A stretch of 59,845 nt of DNA from Caldatribacterium sp964426875 (GTDB lineage Bacteria > Atribacterota > Atribacteria > Atribacterales > Caldatribacteriaceae): the NCBI GenBank assembly GCA_964426875.1, contig CAYRSB010000008.1:1-59845 (forward strand), read 5' to 3'. The notes beneath the pieces were generated by a model that was given only the letters and a program-made list of their open reading frames with translations, did no database searches and had not been told where the DNA came from. Both the position numbers and the translations under genes were made by a program. This document shows positions 8,476-18,852 of this stretch, in pieces (position 1 is the stretch's first letter; each line of letters starts with the position of its first letter).

Positions 8476-8519
8476 GTCACCCCCCAGGCCTCTCTCCCCC
8501 CTTGTCCTGGGGGGGTGAC
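8476..8519 (+). promoter_or_regulatory. GC-rich hairpin between the Spy-like gene and the response regulator
   Basis: An inverted repeat pairs GTCACCCCCCAGG (8476-8488) with CCTGGGGGGGTGAC (8506-8519). No T-run follows, so it is not a classic intrinsic terminator. It may limit read-through or stabilise the spy-like transcript, giving more chaperone than regulator. It ends 29 bp before the response-regulator start. Confidence 0.55.
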
Positions 8520-8548
8520 TCTCGTAGAATGGGAATAGGTGTTGTCCC

Positions 8549-9235
8549 GTGGCGCGAATTCTTGTGGTAGACGACGAACAGTCGGTGGGAGAAATCCTGA
8601 GACTCTATCTTGAGCGGGAGGGCTTTGAAGTGACCGTGGTGTATGATGGAGAGGCGGCTCTCGAGGCCCTGAAGCGTTCTCCCTTTGATCTCGTGCTTTT
8701 GGACCTCATGCTTCCCAAAAAGGATGGGTGGACTGTCTGTCGGGAAATTCGCTCTTTCTCTTCTGTGCCCATCATCATGCTCACTGCCCGGGGAGAGGAG
8801 GTAGATAGGGTTTTGGGGCTTGAACTTGGAGCCGATGACTATGTTCCCAAGCCCTTCAGTCCCCGAGAGGTGGTGGCACGGGTCAAGGCGGTTTTGCGCC
8901 GGAGCCAGTCTGTCGGTTCCTCTTCTCGTCGGGTCATCGATATTGGCCCGCTCCATATCGACTACGAAGCTCGGGAGGTTTCCGTGCGGGGTACTCCGGT
9001 TGCCACCACCCCTAAGGAATTCGAGCTTTTGTACTTTCTGGCCCTTCATCCTCATCGAGTCTTCACCCGGGAGAAACTCCTTGAAGAAGTCTGGGGGTAT
9101 GACTTCGTGGGCGATACTCGCACGGTTGATACTCATATTAAGCGCCTTCGCGAGAAACTCGAAGAGGCCGGTGCCCCACCGCTTATCAAGACCGTGTGGG
9201 GATACGGTTATAAGCTCGAGTCTGAAGAATCATGA
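8549..9235 (+). CDS. OmpR/PhoB-family response regulator
   Basis: 228 aa. The receiver domain has the acidic pocket at D8/D9, phospho-acceptor D52 in LLDLMLPKKDG, the conserved T79 and K101 in DDYVPKPFSP. The C-terminal winged helix includes KEFELLYFLALHP and TRTVDTHIKRLREKL, so this is a DNA-binding transcription factor. The start is the GTG at 8549, directly before ARILVVDDE. The stop overlaps the ATG of the histidine kinase by 4 bp, marking a translationally coupled cognate pair. Confidence 0.95.
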   Translation: MARILVVDDEQSVGEILRLYLEREGFEVTVVYDGEAALEALKRSPFDLVLLDLMLPKKDGWTVCREIRSFSSVPIIMLTARGEEVDRVLGLELGADDYVPKPFSPREVVARVKAVLRRSQSVGSSSRRVIDIGPLHIDYEAREVSVRGTPVATTPKEFELLYFLALHPHRVFTREKLLEEVWGYDFVGDTRTVDTHIKRLREKLEEAGAPPLIKTVWGYGYKLESEES

Positions 9236-10983
9236 AAAAGACCCTTTTTGGAAGATTCTTCCTCTCGTCCCTTCTCATTCTTGCCGTGGCCTATGCCGTT
9301 ATTCTCTTTTCCATGTCACAGTTCTTTAATCAGTACTACCTTTCTCTGAAGGAGCGAGAACTCAAAAGACGTGGAGAAGCCATTGCCAGTGTTCTTTCTT
9401 CCCCACCCTGGGAGATTCCGGAAACCGTGCAACGCCTGAGCGAGGGCCTACAGGTCTTTCTCTTTTCTTTTGAGGAAATCTTCACCAAGAATTCACCCCT
9501 TATGAGGGGACCCCGGATGATGCACCTTTCGACCCTTTTTAGAAGAGAGTTTCCTCTTCGGGAAATTCGAGAGCGACTCCAGAGAGGGGAAACCGTTGCC
9601 TTTCAAGGAATCCTTCCCCCTCTGCATCAGGAAGTACTTGTCGTGGCCATGCCCCTTGGTGTTCCACCTCAGGCAGTGCTTTTGCTTTCTACGCCCTTGA
9701 CCGACATTCGTATCACGGTCAAAACCGTTCGTTATCTCCTTTTGTGGTCGAGCCTCATTGCCTTGCCCTTTGCTCTCTTTTTAGCTTTTTTGTCCTCCCG
9801 GGCTCTTTCCTTGCCTCTGCAACGTATGCGCACCATTGCCCGGGCCATAGCCTTGGGAGACTATGCCCAGCGCATGGAAATTCCTAAAGAAGAGGAATTG
9901 GGGCAACTCGCCCAAGATTTCAACACTCTTTCGGCGGAACTGGCCAAAACAGTTGAGGTCTTAAAGAGAGAGAAGAGAGAAATTGAGAACATTCTTCTTG
10001 CCTTACGGGAGGGAGTAGTGGCCGTTGACCGGGAGGGTCGAGTTCTTTCGGCCAACTCTGCTATACAGGAAGTTCTTGGAGTGGATGTCAAGGAAGGAGC
10101 ACTCGTGTCCTCCTTTTTCCCGGAGAATATGGTGCGGCTCTTTGAGGGAACCCTGCAAAGTGGTGCTTCCACCCAGAGGGAGTGCCGTCTTGACAAGAAA
10201 TACCTTGTTGTTCAGGTAGCCCCTCTGAAGGAAAAAGAAATAATTTATGGGGCGGTAGGTGTCATTCAAGACGTGACCGACATTCGCAAGACGGAGGAAC
10301 TCCGCCGGCAGTTCATTGCCGATGTCTCCCATGAACTTCGTACTCCTGTTACGGCCATTCGGGGTTTTTTGGAAGCAGCCCTCGATGAGGTTATTCCCTG
10401 GGAAGAGTTCAAAACAAAGTACCTTCCTCTCCTTTACGAAGAGACGGTGCGCCTCTCGCGACTCATTCAGGATCTCCTTGACCTCTCTCTGATGGAGTCA
10501 GGAAAAACAGAATGGACGATGGAGCCCTTGGACCTTTTCTCCCTTGCTGAGGAGGTAGTCTTAAAGCTTACTCCCTTCCTGCAAGAAAAGAACATCACGG
10601 TGAGGAAGGAACTTCCTGCTTTGCCCTTTGTCCTCGGTAATCGGGATCGCCTGATTCAGGTTCTGACGAACCTTCTCCATAACGCCATTCTCTTTTCCCC
10701 GGAAAATAGTACGATCACGGTGCGAGGTGAGGCAAAGGGCGAAGAAGTGGTGGTTTCCATCATTGATGAAGGACCGGGAATTCCTGAAGAGGATATTCCC
10801 TTCCTTTTCGAGCGCTTCTATCGGGTGGAGAAATCGCGTTCCCGAAAGGGGGGAGGCGTGGGGCTGGGCCTGGCAATCGTACAGGAAATCGTCGCCCGCC
10901 ATGAGGGCCGGGTAGGGGTAGAGAACATGCCCCAAAAGGGGAGCCGTTTCTTCTTCACCCTGAAAGCCTTTACTGCTTTTTGA
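9232..10983 (+). CDS. Membrane sensor histidine kinase (HAMP-PAS-HisKA-HATPase)
   Basis: 583 aa. Two transmembrane helices (about residues 7-28 and 163-186) flank an extracytoplasmic sensor domain of about 135 residues. A HAMP linker follows (LPLQRMRTIARAIALGDY), then a PAS-like domain (about 245-350). The HisKA box IADVSHELRTP has phospho-acceptor H367. The HATPase has its N box in LTNLLHNAILF, a G1 box DEGPGIPEED and a G2 box GGGVGLGLAIV. The layout matches PhoR/VicK-type kinases. With the Spy-like gene upstream it probably senses envelope or metal stress. It overlaps the convergent membrane-protein gene by 14 bp. Confidence 0.94.
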   Translation: MKKTLFGRFFLSSLLILAVAYAVILFSMSQFFNQYYLSLKERELKRRGEAIASVLSSPPWEIPETVQRLSEGLQVFLFSFEEIFTKNSPLMRGPRMMHLSTLFRREFPLREIRERLQRGETVAFQGILPPLHQEVLVVAMPLGVPPQAVLLLSTPLTDIRITVKTVRYLLLWSSLIALPFALFLAFLSSRALSLPLQRMRTIARAIALGDYAQRMEIPKEEELGQLAQDFNTLSAELAKTVEVLKREKREIENILLALREGVVAVDREGRVLSANSAIQEVLGVDVKEGALVSSFFPENMVRLFEGTLQSGASTQRECRLDKKYLVVQVAPLKEKEIIYGAVGVIQDVTDIRKTEELRRQFIADVSHELRTPVTAIRGFLEAALDEVIPWEEFKTKYLPLLYEETVRLSRLIQDLLDLSLMESGKTEWTMEPLDLFSLAEEVVLKLTPFLQEKNITVRKELPALPFVLGNRDRLIQVLTNLLHNAILFSPENSTITVRGEAKGEEVVVSIIDEGPGIPEEDIPFLFERFYRVEKSRSRKGGGVGLGLAIVQEIVARHEGRVGVENMPQKGSRFFFTLKAFTAF

Positions 10984-11461
10984 AAGCTCTTCGTACCGCC
11001 TGTTCCACAATTAGTGCCAGGGCTCCCCCTAAAAGAGCGGTGAAAAGCTGGGGCAACTGCATGGCTCGGGCGATTCCCGGGGCAACGGAGACCACAAAAC
11101 TCACGGCAGAAGAGAGGAGAAGGTACTTGGCCAGTGCTCCAAGGATTATCCCCACGACTTTGAAGGAAAAGGTTTCTCGCTGAGCCAAAAGCCAGAAGAG
11201 GACAACCAAAACTCCGTTCCCAGCCATGATGAAAGGCACCATAGGTCCTAAGGGGGAAGGTAAAATGCCTCTTAAAAGGGCTATCCAGGGAGTGAAGCAA
11301 CCGATGATAATCCCACTTGCCACTCCTCCAAACATTGTGGCAAGAAGGAGGCAGGCATTGACGAGAGGCCCGGTCACAATTTGCGGAAGGCCCAGGGCCT
11401 GTACCAGAAGAACGATGGCAAAAAGAAGAGCTGTTTGGGTTATAAAACGAGTTCTCTCCAT
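10970..11461 (-). CDS. ECF transporter S-component-like membrane protein
   Basis: 163 aa with about five hydrophobic helices. The N-terminus RTRFITQTALLFAIVLLVQ and the loop TGPLVNACLLLATMFGGVASG resemble substrate-binding (S) subunits of energy-coupling-factor vitamin transporters. The protein is shorter than many S components (about 180 aa). No EcfA or EcfT gene is in the window, so it would use a shared energising module encoded elsewhere. The ligand cannot be predicted. It lies just downstream of the dph6-like gene on the same strand (3 bp apart). Confidence 0.7.
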   Translation of the reverse strand: MERTRFITQTALLFAIVLLVQALGLPQIVTGPLVNACLLLATMFGGVASGIIIGCFTPWIALLRGILPSPLGPMVPFIMAGNGVLVVLFWLLAQRETFSFKVVGIILGALAKYLLLSSAVSFVVSVAPGIARAMQLPQLFTALLGGALALIVEQAVRRAFKKQ

Positions 11462-11464
11462 TGT

Positions 11465-12109
11465 CTACCTCACCTCGAGGAAGTGATACTTCCCATCAAA
11501 GCCGTATCCTGAAAATGTATAGAAGATAGAATGGCGATACAGGGGTCCGGATGTCACGAGGGTATGGAACTCTCCTTCTTCCCCACAGGGGTCAATCCCC
11601 TGTGAGAGGAGTTCTTCAACAAGCGCTTTGTCGTACCGTCGCCCGAGGTATTCCCGGGGGAGAGCTCCCTCTTTCACTACGGTGATGTATGCTTCAAAGC
11701 CCAGATACACTACCTCTTCTGCTGCTTCCCTGTGGTCTTTTCCCCAGAGGGGCAAAAAGGGTTCGATACTAGCTTTCCGACACACTCTCTCCACCCACTC
11801 ACGATGTTCAGGAACGTCGATGTCTCCAAAAATCCCAAAGGTTACACCCTGTCTTCTGAGCTCCTCCAGGGCCCTGAGAAAATTGGCTTCGTACTCTGTC
11901 CAGGATGTAGGATGCACAGAGAGAGGGATATCCATGGCGTCGCTCTGGCGCCTCAGAATCTCAACAGGAACACAGTGTGAGGCCGAACGTGTTCCGTCTT
12001 CCTGTACCATGGAGAGAAGCACTTGTACCTCAAAACCCGCCATTTTCGCCTTGTAGATGCTTAAGTGCGAATCCTTGCCGCCACTGAAGGAGGCAAAGGC
12101 TTTTGACAT
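11465..12109 (-). CDS. Dph6-type ATP pyrophosphatase (diphthine-ammonia ligase family)
   Basis: 214 aa from the ATG at 12109, directly before SKAFASFSGGKDS. The PP-loop SGGKDS is at residues 9-14, and later family segments include FGDIDVPEHREWVERVC and PCGEEGEFHT. In archaea and eukaryotes this fold amidates diphthine on EF-2; bacteria lack diphthamide, so the bacterial reaction is unknown, probably adenylation and amidation of another substrate. It is divergent from the T-box/ilv operon and sits beside an S-component-like gene, which hints at cofactor salvage. An open frame extends 19 codons upstream, but the internal ATG fits the family better. Confidence 0.85.
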   Translation of the reverse strand: MSKAFASFSGGKDSHLSIYKAKMAGFEVQVLLSMVQEDGTRSASHCVPVEILRRQSDAMDIPLSVHPTSWTEYEANFLRALEELRRQGVTFGIFGDIDVPEHREWVERVCRKASIEPFLPLWGKDHREAAEEVVYLGFEAYITVVKEGALPREYLGRRYDKALVEELLSQGIDPCGEEGEFHTLVTSGPLYRHSIFYTFSGYGFDGKYHFLEVR

Positions 12110-12124
12110 ATTTTCCCCACCCAG

Positions 12125-12153
12125 TTGCAAATGGCCTTGCACTGTGCTATATT
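12125..12153 (+). promoter_or_regulatory. Promoter of the ilv-leu operon
   Basis: TTGCAA (12125-12130), a 17-bp spacer and TATATT (12148-12153). It lies at the correct distance for a transcript beginning near 12160 and carrying the T-box leader. It is the only strong sigma-A-like match between the divergent dph6-like gene and ilvD. Confidence 0.7.
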
Positions 12154-12159
12154 TTCTCA

Positions 12160-12410
12160 CAATCATACAAAGATAAAAAGGGGAAAGCGACGAAGGGGAA
12201 CAGTAGGTGTGCGTTGTGGTTCAGAGAGCCTGCAGGGTGGTGTGAGCAGGTCCAAAACGGCACCGAAGCTCGCCTCTTGAGTGGTTTGCCGAAGGTGTGA
12301 GTAAGCGACACGGTTGCCTCCCGTTACGAGGAAGAGTGGCCTGCAAGAGCAGGTAAAAAGGGTGGTACCGCGGGGAAACCCCTGCCCCTTTCGGGGCAGG
12401 GGTTTTTTTT
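12160..12410 (+). promoter_or_regulatory. Leucine T-box riboswitch
   Basis: The leader has the T-box consensus AGGGTGGTACCGCGG at 12359-12373, stem I elements including GTGGTTCAGAGAGCC and GGTGGTGTGAGC, and a terminator at the end. Aligned by eye with the B. subtilis glyQS leader around GAA-N-specifier, the specifier is CTC (12269-12271), a leucine codon. The T-box TGGT would pair with an ACCA tRNA 3' end, as expected for tRNA-Leu (discriminator A). Uncharged tRNA-Leu should stabilise the antiterminator and switch on the whole ilvD-to-leuD operon. The specifier call rests on alignment by eye; the T-box itself is certain. Confidence 0.9.
12379..12410 (+). terminator. Intrinsic terminator of the T-box leader
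   Basis: CCCCTGCCCC (12379-12388), loop TTTC, GGGGCAGGGG (12393-12402), then eight T residues. It forms when tRNA-Leu is charged. Its 5' arm lies just after the T-box sequence, so terminator and antiterminator are mutually exclusive. Confidence 0.93.
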
Positions 12411-12436
12411 ATCTTGAGACGGAAGGAGGAAGATAT

Positions 12437-14092
12437 ATGCGAAGCCGGAGGATTACGGAGGGAGTCGATCGCTGCCCTCATCGGTCATTGCTTTTTGCTA
12501 CAGGTATAACTCGGGAGGGGCTCAAAAAACCCCTCATCGGCATTGCCAGTGCTTTCTCGGACCTCGTTCCCGGACACATCCACATGCGAGAACTGGAACG
12601 GTTTGTAGAGCGTGGAGTAGAGGCGGGGGGTGGGACTCCCTTTGTTTTTGGGATTCCGGCAATATGTGATGGTATTGCTATGGGGCATGAAGGCATGCGT
12701 TTTTCTCTTCCAAGCCGAGATATTATCGCCGATGCTGTCGAAGCGGTGGTGGAGGCTCACGCCCTGGATGGAGTAGTTTTCCTGACAAACTGTGACAAAA
12801 TCACTCCCGGGATGCTCCTTGCTGCTGCTCGTCTTGACCTCCCTTCCATTTTCGTCACTGCTGGACCGATGCTCTCGGGAAGATACCGGGGGAAGCGCCT
12901 GGCTTTTGTACGGGACACCTTTGAAGCCGTAGGGCGCTATCGAAGAGGGGACATCAGTGAAGAAGAGCTTGAGGCATTGGAAGAGGAGGCCTGTCCCGGA
13001 GGGGGGTCGTGTCAGGGGCTGTACACGGCCAATACCATGGCCTGTCTTGTAGAGGCTATGGGCATGAGCCTTCCGGGATGTGGGACTGCCCTGGCTGTTT
13101 CGGGTAAGAAGCGGCGCATTGCCTACGAGAGTGGGAAACGCGTTGTGGAGCTTGTGCGGCTGGGCTGGAATGCCCGGAAAATCCTGACCGAGACCGCTCT
13201 GCGAAACGCCATTGTGGTGGACCTTGCCCTGGGTGGCTCAACGAATACCGTTCTCCATCTTCTGGCCCTGGCTCAGGAACTCGAAATTTCCCAGGTTTCC
13301 CTCAAGACTTTTGATGAACTCTCCCGAAAGGTTCCCCATCTTGTTCTTCTTGAGCCGGCAGGAGACCTCTTCATGGAAGACCTTGAGTTTGCCGGAGGTA
13401 TACCGGCCCTCCTGGCTACCTTGGGGAAACTTGTGGAAGATGCTCCTACGGTCTCAGGAAAAGCCCTTCGAGAAATTCAAAGATCGGTGTCGTTCGTGGA
13501 CCGCTCAGTCATTCGAGCTCCAGAGGACCCCTATAGCAGAGAAGGAGGTATCGCCATTCTTTTTGGTTCTCTGGCTCCAGAGGGAGCAGTGGTGAAACAG
13601 TCGGCAGTGGACACAAGTGTACGGGTTTTCCGGGGGAAAGCAACATGCTTCAACAGTGAAGAAGAGGCCATGGAGGCCATAATCTCAGGAAGGATTGCAA
13701 AGGGCTCGGTGATTGTCATTCGCTTTGAAGGCCCGCAGGGTGGACCGGGGATGCGGGAGATGCTTGCCCCCACTTCAAGCGTGGTGGGCATGGGCCTTGC
13801 CAGAGATGTGGCTCTGGTGACCGATGGGAGGTTTTCGGGGGGAACGAGGGGCCCCTGTGTGGGGCACGTATCGCCTGAAGCTTTTGTGGGTGGCCCCATA
13901 GCTCTGGTGCAAGATGGCGATGAAATTCTCATCGACATCCCCAACCGAAGGGTTGAAGTCCTTGTGAACGAGGAAGAGCTTCGAAGGCGCCGTGAGGCCT
14001 TTGTTCCTCCTGTACCTCGTTACAAGCGGGGGATACTGGCGCGATACGGTAGACTCGCCCGTTCGGCTTCCCACGGGGCATCGATGCTTTAG
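12437..14092 (+). CDS. ilvD: Dihydroxy-acid dehydratase
   Basis: 551 aa, normal for IlvD. It dehydrates 2,3-dihydroxy-isovalerate and 2,3-dihydroxy-3-methylvalerate to the 2-keto acids using an Fe-S cluster. Cluster ligands are visible in TNCDKITPGM and GGGSCQGLYTANTM. The position of the third cysteine of the E. coli type is occupied by VPGHIHM, as in many clostridial and archaeal-like enzymes. The C-terminal signature GRFSGGTRGPCVGHVSPEA is intact. The ATG at 12437 has GGAAGGAGGA upstream. It is the first gene after the leucine T-box. Use of the ATG at 12437 excludes an in-frame extension that would run back into the leader RNA. Confidence 0.97.
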   Translation: MRSRRITEGVDRCPHRSLLFATGITREGLKKPLIGIASAFSDLVPGHIHMRELERFVERGVEAGGGTPFVFGIPAICDGIAMGHEGMRFSLPSRDIIADAVEAVVEAHALDGVVFLTNCDKITPGMLLAAARLDLPSIFVTAGPMLSGRYRGKRLAFVRDTFEAVGRYRRGDISEEELEALEEEACPGGGSCQGLYTANTMACLVEAMGMSLPGCGTALAVSGKKRRIAYESGKRVVELVRLGWNARKILTETALRNAIVVDLALGGSTNTVLHLLALAQELEISQVSLKTFDELSRKVPHLVLLEPAGDLFMEDLEFAGGIPALLATLGKLVEDAPTVSGKALREIQRSVSFVDRSVIRAPEDPYSREGGIAILFGSLAPEGAVVKQSAVDTSVRVFRGKATCFNSEEEAMEAIISGRIAKGSVIVIRFEGPQGGPGMREMLAPTSSVVGMGLARDVALVTDGRFSGGTRGPCVGHVSPEAFVGGPIALVQDGDEILIDIPNRRVEVLVNEEELRRRREAFVPPVPRYKRGILARYGRLARSASHGASML

Positions 14093-14111
14093 AGGGAGGA
14101 GGTGGCACAGA

Positions 14112-15782
<1,671 letters not shown>

Positions 15783-15795
15783 AGGAGGTGAAAAC

Positions 15796-16284
15796 ATGGA
15801 GCACATTATCTCGGTGCTGGTGGAGAATAAACCCCGGGTTTTAGCGCGGGTGGCGTCTCTCTTTGCCCGGCGGGGATACAACATCGAGAGCCTGGCGGTG
15901 GGTCCCACCCAGAATCCTGAGATTTCCCGAATCACGCTTGTGGTCACCGGGAACGAACACATCTTGGAACAGATTACGAAACAGCTCTACAAGCTCATCG
16001 AAGTCATAAAAGTGGGAGACTTCACCAATACCTCCTTTGTGGACCGGGAGCTGGCTCTCATCAAGGTCAACGCTCCCTCGAACCTCAGAGGAGAAATCGC
16101 TCAAACAGCAGAGATCTTCCGAGCTCGAATTGTGGATGTGGATGAGAGCAGCCTCATCGTAGAAGTAACCGGGACCCCGGATAAAATTGATGCCCTTGAA
16201 CAGCTTCTGCGAAAATACGGTATCATTGAGATGACCCGTACCGGGCGCATTGCCCTGGCACGAGGGAGTCAATCTCTTTCATAA
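15796..16284 (+). CDS. ilvN: Acetolactate synthase, small (regulatory) subunit
   Basis: 162 aa, standard for the ACT-domain small subunit that activates IlvB and confers valine feedback inhibition. The N-terminal ACT domain opens HIISVLVENKPRVLARVASLFARRGYNIESL and includes GNEHILEQITKQLYKLIEV. The C-terminal domain ends with the family segment YGIIEMTRTGRIALARG. The gene is directly downstream of ilvB with Shine-Dalgarno GAAGGAGGTG. Confidence 0.97.
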   Translation: MEHIISVLVENKPRVLARVASLFARRGYNIESLAVGPTQNPEISRITLVVTGNEHILEQITKQLYKLIEVIKVGDFTNTSFVDRELALIKVNAPSNLRGEIAQTAEIFRARIVDVDESSLIVEVTGTPDKIDALEQLLRKYGIIEMTRTGRIALARGSQSLS

Positions 16285-16299
16285 AGGGGGTTTTTTACA

Positions 16300-17298
16300 A
16301 TGGCCAGAGTCTACTACGACCAGGATGCCGATCTTGAAGTTTTACGGGGGAAAGTCATCGCCATCATCGGATTTGGGAGTCAGGGGAGCGCTCAGGCCCA
16401 GAACCTGAAAGACAGTGGTCTTGAGGTCATCGTGGCCGAGCTTCCCGGAACCCCAGGCTTTGAAAAAGCTCAGAAAGCCGGTTTTACCCCGGTAAGTGCC
16501 AAAGAAGCAGCTCAGAAGGGTGACATCATTCAGATGCTTGCCCCCGACCAGTACCAGCCGGCCATATACCGGGAGTCCATCGCTCCTTATCTTTCGGCGG
16601 GGAAAGCACTCATGTTCTCTCACGGCTTCAATATCCACTACCACCAGATTATTCCTCCTAAGGATGTAGACGTTATTATGGTGGCCCCCAAGGGTCCTGG
16701 AGACCTTGTACGGCGGATGTACCTTGAGGGGAAGGGCGTGCCTTCTCTCATTGCTGTGTATCAGAATGCCACGGGCAAGGCTAAGGATCTTGCTCTGGCC
16801 TATGCCAGAGGGATTGGAGCAACGAGGGCTGGGGTTTTGGAGACCACCTTTGCCGAAGAGACGGAAACGGACCTCTTTGGAGAGCAAGCAGTGCTCTGTG
16901 GGGGGTTGACTGCTCTCATCAAAGCAGGTTTTGAAACTCTGGTGGAAGCAGGGTATCAACCGGAAGTGGCGTACTTTGAGTGTCTCCATGAAATGAAGCT
17001 CATTGTGGATCTGGTCTACGAGGGAGGCCTCATGCATATGCGCCAGGTCATCAGTGACACTGCCGAGTACGGGGACCTCACCCGCGGGCCACGGATTATC
17101 GATGAGCGGGTACGGGCAGAGATGAAAAAGATTCTTGCCGAGATTCAGGATGGCACTTTTGCTCGAGAATGGATTTTGGAGAATCAGGCGAATCGCCCGG
17201 TATATCACGCCCTGCGCAAAAAGGATGCTGAACATCTCATTGAGAAAGTGGGGAAGGAGCTTCGGGACATGATGCCCTGGCTCAAAAAGGGGGAATGA
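16300..17298 (+). CDS. ilvC: Ketol-acid reductoisomerase (class I)
   Basis: 332 aa, the short class I form. It isomerises and reduces acetolactate. The Rossmann motif GFGSQGSAQAQN lies at residues 24-35. The catalytic knotted domain has the metal-binding acidic residues in ETDLFGEQAVLCGG and HEMKLIVDLVYEGG. The cofactor-specificity loop after beta-2 reads AELPGTPGFEKA with Glu47 and no Arg/Ser/Lys phosphate-binding residues, unlike the common GLR...S pattern, which suggests NADH use or dual specificity. It lies 15 bp after ilvN and 4 bp before leuA. Confidence 0.97.
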   Translation: MARVYYDQDADLEVLRGKVIAIIGFGSQGSAQAQNLKDSGLEVIVAELPGTPGFEKAQKAGFTPVSAKEAAQKGDIIQMLAPDQYQPAIYRESIAPYLSAGKALMFSHGFNIHYHQIIPPKDVDVIMVAPKGPGDLVRRMYLEGKGVPSLIAVYQNATGKAKDLALAYARGIGATRAGVLETTFAEETETDLFGEQAVLCGGLTALIKAGFETLVEAGYQPEVAYFECLHEMKLIVDLVYEGGLMHMRQVISDTAEYGDLTRGPRIIDERVRAEMKKILAEIQDGTFAREWILENQANRPVYHALRKKDAEHLIEKVGKELRDMMPWLKKGE

Positions 17299-17302
17299 AA
17301 GA

Positions 17303-18847
17303 GTGCGAAAGATAAGGATTTTTGACACCACTCTGCGCGATGGAGAACAATCCCCGGGAGTAGCGCTGAATGCCCGGGAGAAACTCGAAATCGCCCTGCA
17401 GCTTGCCCGCCTCAATGTGGATATCATTGAGGCGGGTTTTCCCATCGCCTCTCCGGGGGATGCGGAGGCAGTGAAGGTTGTGGCGCAGAATGTCAGAGGA
17501 CCGGCTATTTGCGCTCTGGCCCGGGCCAAGGACAAAGACATCGACGTGGCCTGGGAATCACTGCGTTATGCCGAGCATCCCATCATCCATACCTTCATTG
17601 CTACGTCCGATATTCACTTAAAGCACAAGCTTCGTCTCTCCCGGGAAGAAGCCCTGGAGCAAGCCGTCTGGGCGGTGAAGCGAGCCAAAAAGTACGTCTC
17701 GGACGTGGAGTTTTCTGCCGAGGATGCCACACGGTCCGACTGGGAGTATCTGAGTCGGGTCTACAAGGCGGTCATCGAGGCTGGAGCTACTACCCTCAAC
17801 GTTCCGGACACCGTGGGTTACACGACGCCTTTTGAGATGCAGGAACTCATACGGTATCTCTTTGAGAATACCCCGGGGATTGAGAATGTTGTGGTGAGTG
17901 TCCACTGCCACAACGACCTGGGTCTTGCGGTGGCTAACTCCCTTGCTGCTGTTCTGGCCGGAGCGGGACAGGTAGAGTGCACCATAAACGGCATTGGGGA
18001 GCGGGCAGGGAATGCTGCTCTCGAAGAGATTGCCATGGCCCTTTACGTCCGGCGAGATCGTTTCCAGACTGAAACGGCGCTGAACTTCCAGGAAATCTAT
18101 CGTGCCAGCCGCCTGGTGAGTCAACGTACCGGAATGCTTGTGCAACCCAACAAGGCTGTAGTAGGGCAAAACGCCTTTGCCCATGAATCTGGCATCCACC
18201 AAGATGGAGTCCTCAAGGAGAAGCTCACCTATGAGATTATGGACGCTAAGCTCATCGGTCGGGAAGACCGGGTGCTTGTTTTGGGCAAACATTCCGGGCG
18301 TCATGCCTTTGCCAAAAAAATCGAGGAGCTGGGATATAGACTCTCGGAAGAGGAACTCAACCAGGCTTTTCAGCGTTTCAAACAGCTTGCTGACCAGAAG
18401 AAAGAAATCACCGAGGATGATTTGAAAGCCATTGTTTCTGAGGAGGTAGCCAAGCCGGAAGAAGTGTATCGCCTCGACTTTGTCCATGTATGCTCGGGTA
18501 ATAACATTCTCCCTACGGCTACCGTGCGCCTTGTCAAGGACGGGAAAGAAGTTATCGAGGGTGTTTCAACCGGAGTGGGTCCGGTGGATGCTGCCTACAA
18601 GGCCATCAGTAAGATGCTCGGCATCTCCTCAAGCCTTGTGAACTACACTCTCCAGTCTATAACCGGAGGTACTGAAGCCCTGGGAGAAGTCATCGTGCGC
18701 ATCATCGATGGGGACGAGGAGTACATCGGACGGGGCTCCAATCAAGACGTGGTGGTGGCGAGCGTCATGGCCTATCTTTCGGCCATCAACCGGATGGCCC
18801 AGAAAAAGAAGCGTCTGAATCCGCAGAAAGACTACGAGGAGCGCTGA
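17303..18847 (+). CDS. leuA: 2-isopropylmalate synthase
   Basis: 514 aa, full two-domain form. The TIM-barrel catalytic domain begins IFDTTLRDGEQSPGV and contains the metal motif HCHNDLGLAVANS. The C-terminal LeuA allosteric domain (about residues 380-500) contains a GGTEALGEVIVRI stretch. The start is a GTG at 17303, 4 bp after ilvC. The enzyme commits 2-ketoisovalerate to leucine, and the full allosteric domain suggests leucine feedback inhibition on top of T-box control. Confidence 0.97.
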   Translation: MRKIRIFDTTLRDGEQSPGVALNAREKLEIALQLARLNVDIIEAGFPIASPGDAEAVKVVAQNVRGPAICALARAKDKDIDVAWESLRYAEHPIIHTFIATSDIHLKHKLRLSREEALEQAVWAVKRAKKYVSDVEFSAEDATRSDWEYLSRVYKAVIEAGATTLNVPDTVGYTTPFEMQELIRYLFENTPGIENVVVSVHCHNDLGLAVANSLAAVLAGAGQVECTINGIGERAGNAALEEIAMALYVRRDRFQTETALNFQEIYRASRLVSQRTGMLVQPNKAVVGQNAFAHESGIHQDGVLKEKLTYEIMDAKLIGREDRVLVLGKHSGRHAFAKKIEELGYRLSEEELNQAFQRFKQLADQKKEITEDDLKAIVSEEVAKPEEVYRLDFVHVCSGNNILPTATVRLVKDGKEVIEGVSTGVGPVDAAYKAISKMLGISSSLVNYTLQSITGGTEALGEVIVRIIDGDEEYIGRGSNQDVVVASVMAYLSAINRMAQKKKRLNPQKDYEER

Positions 18848-18852
18848 AACCT

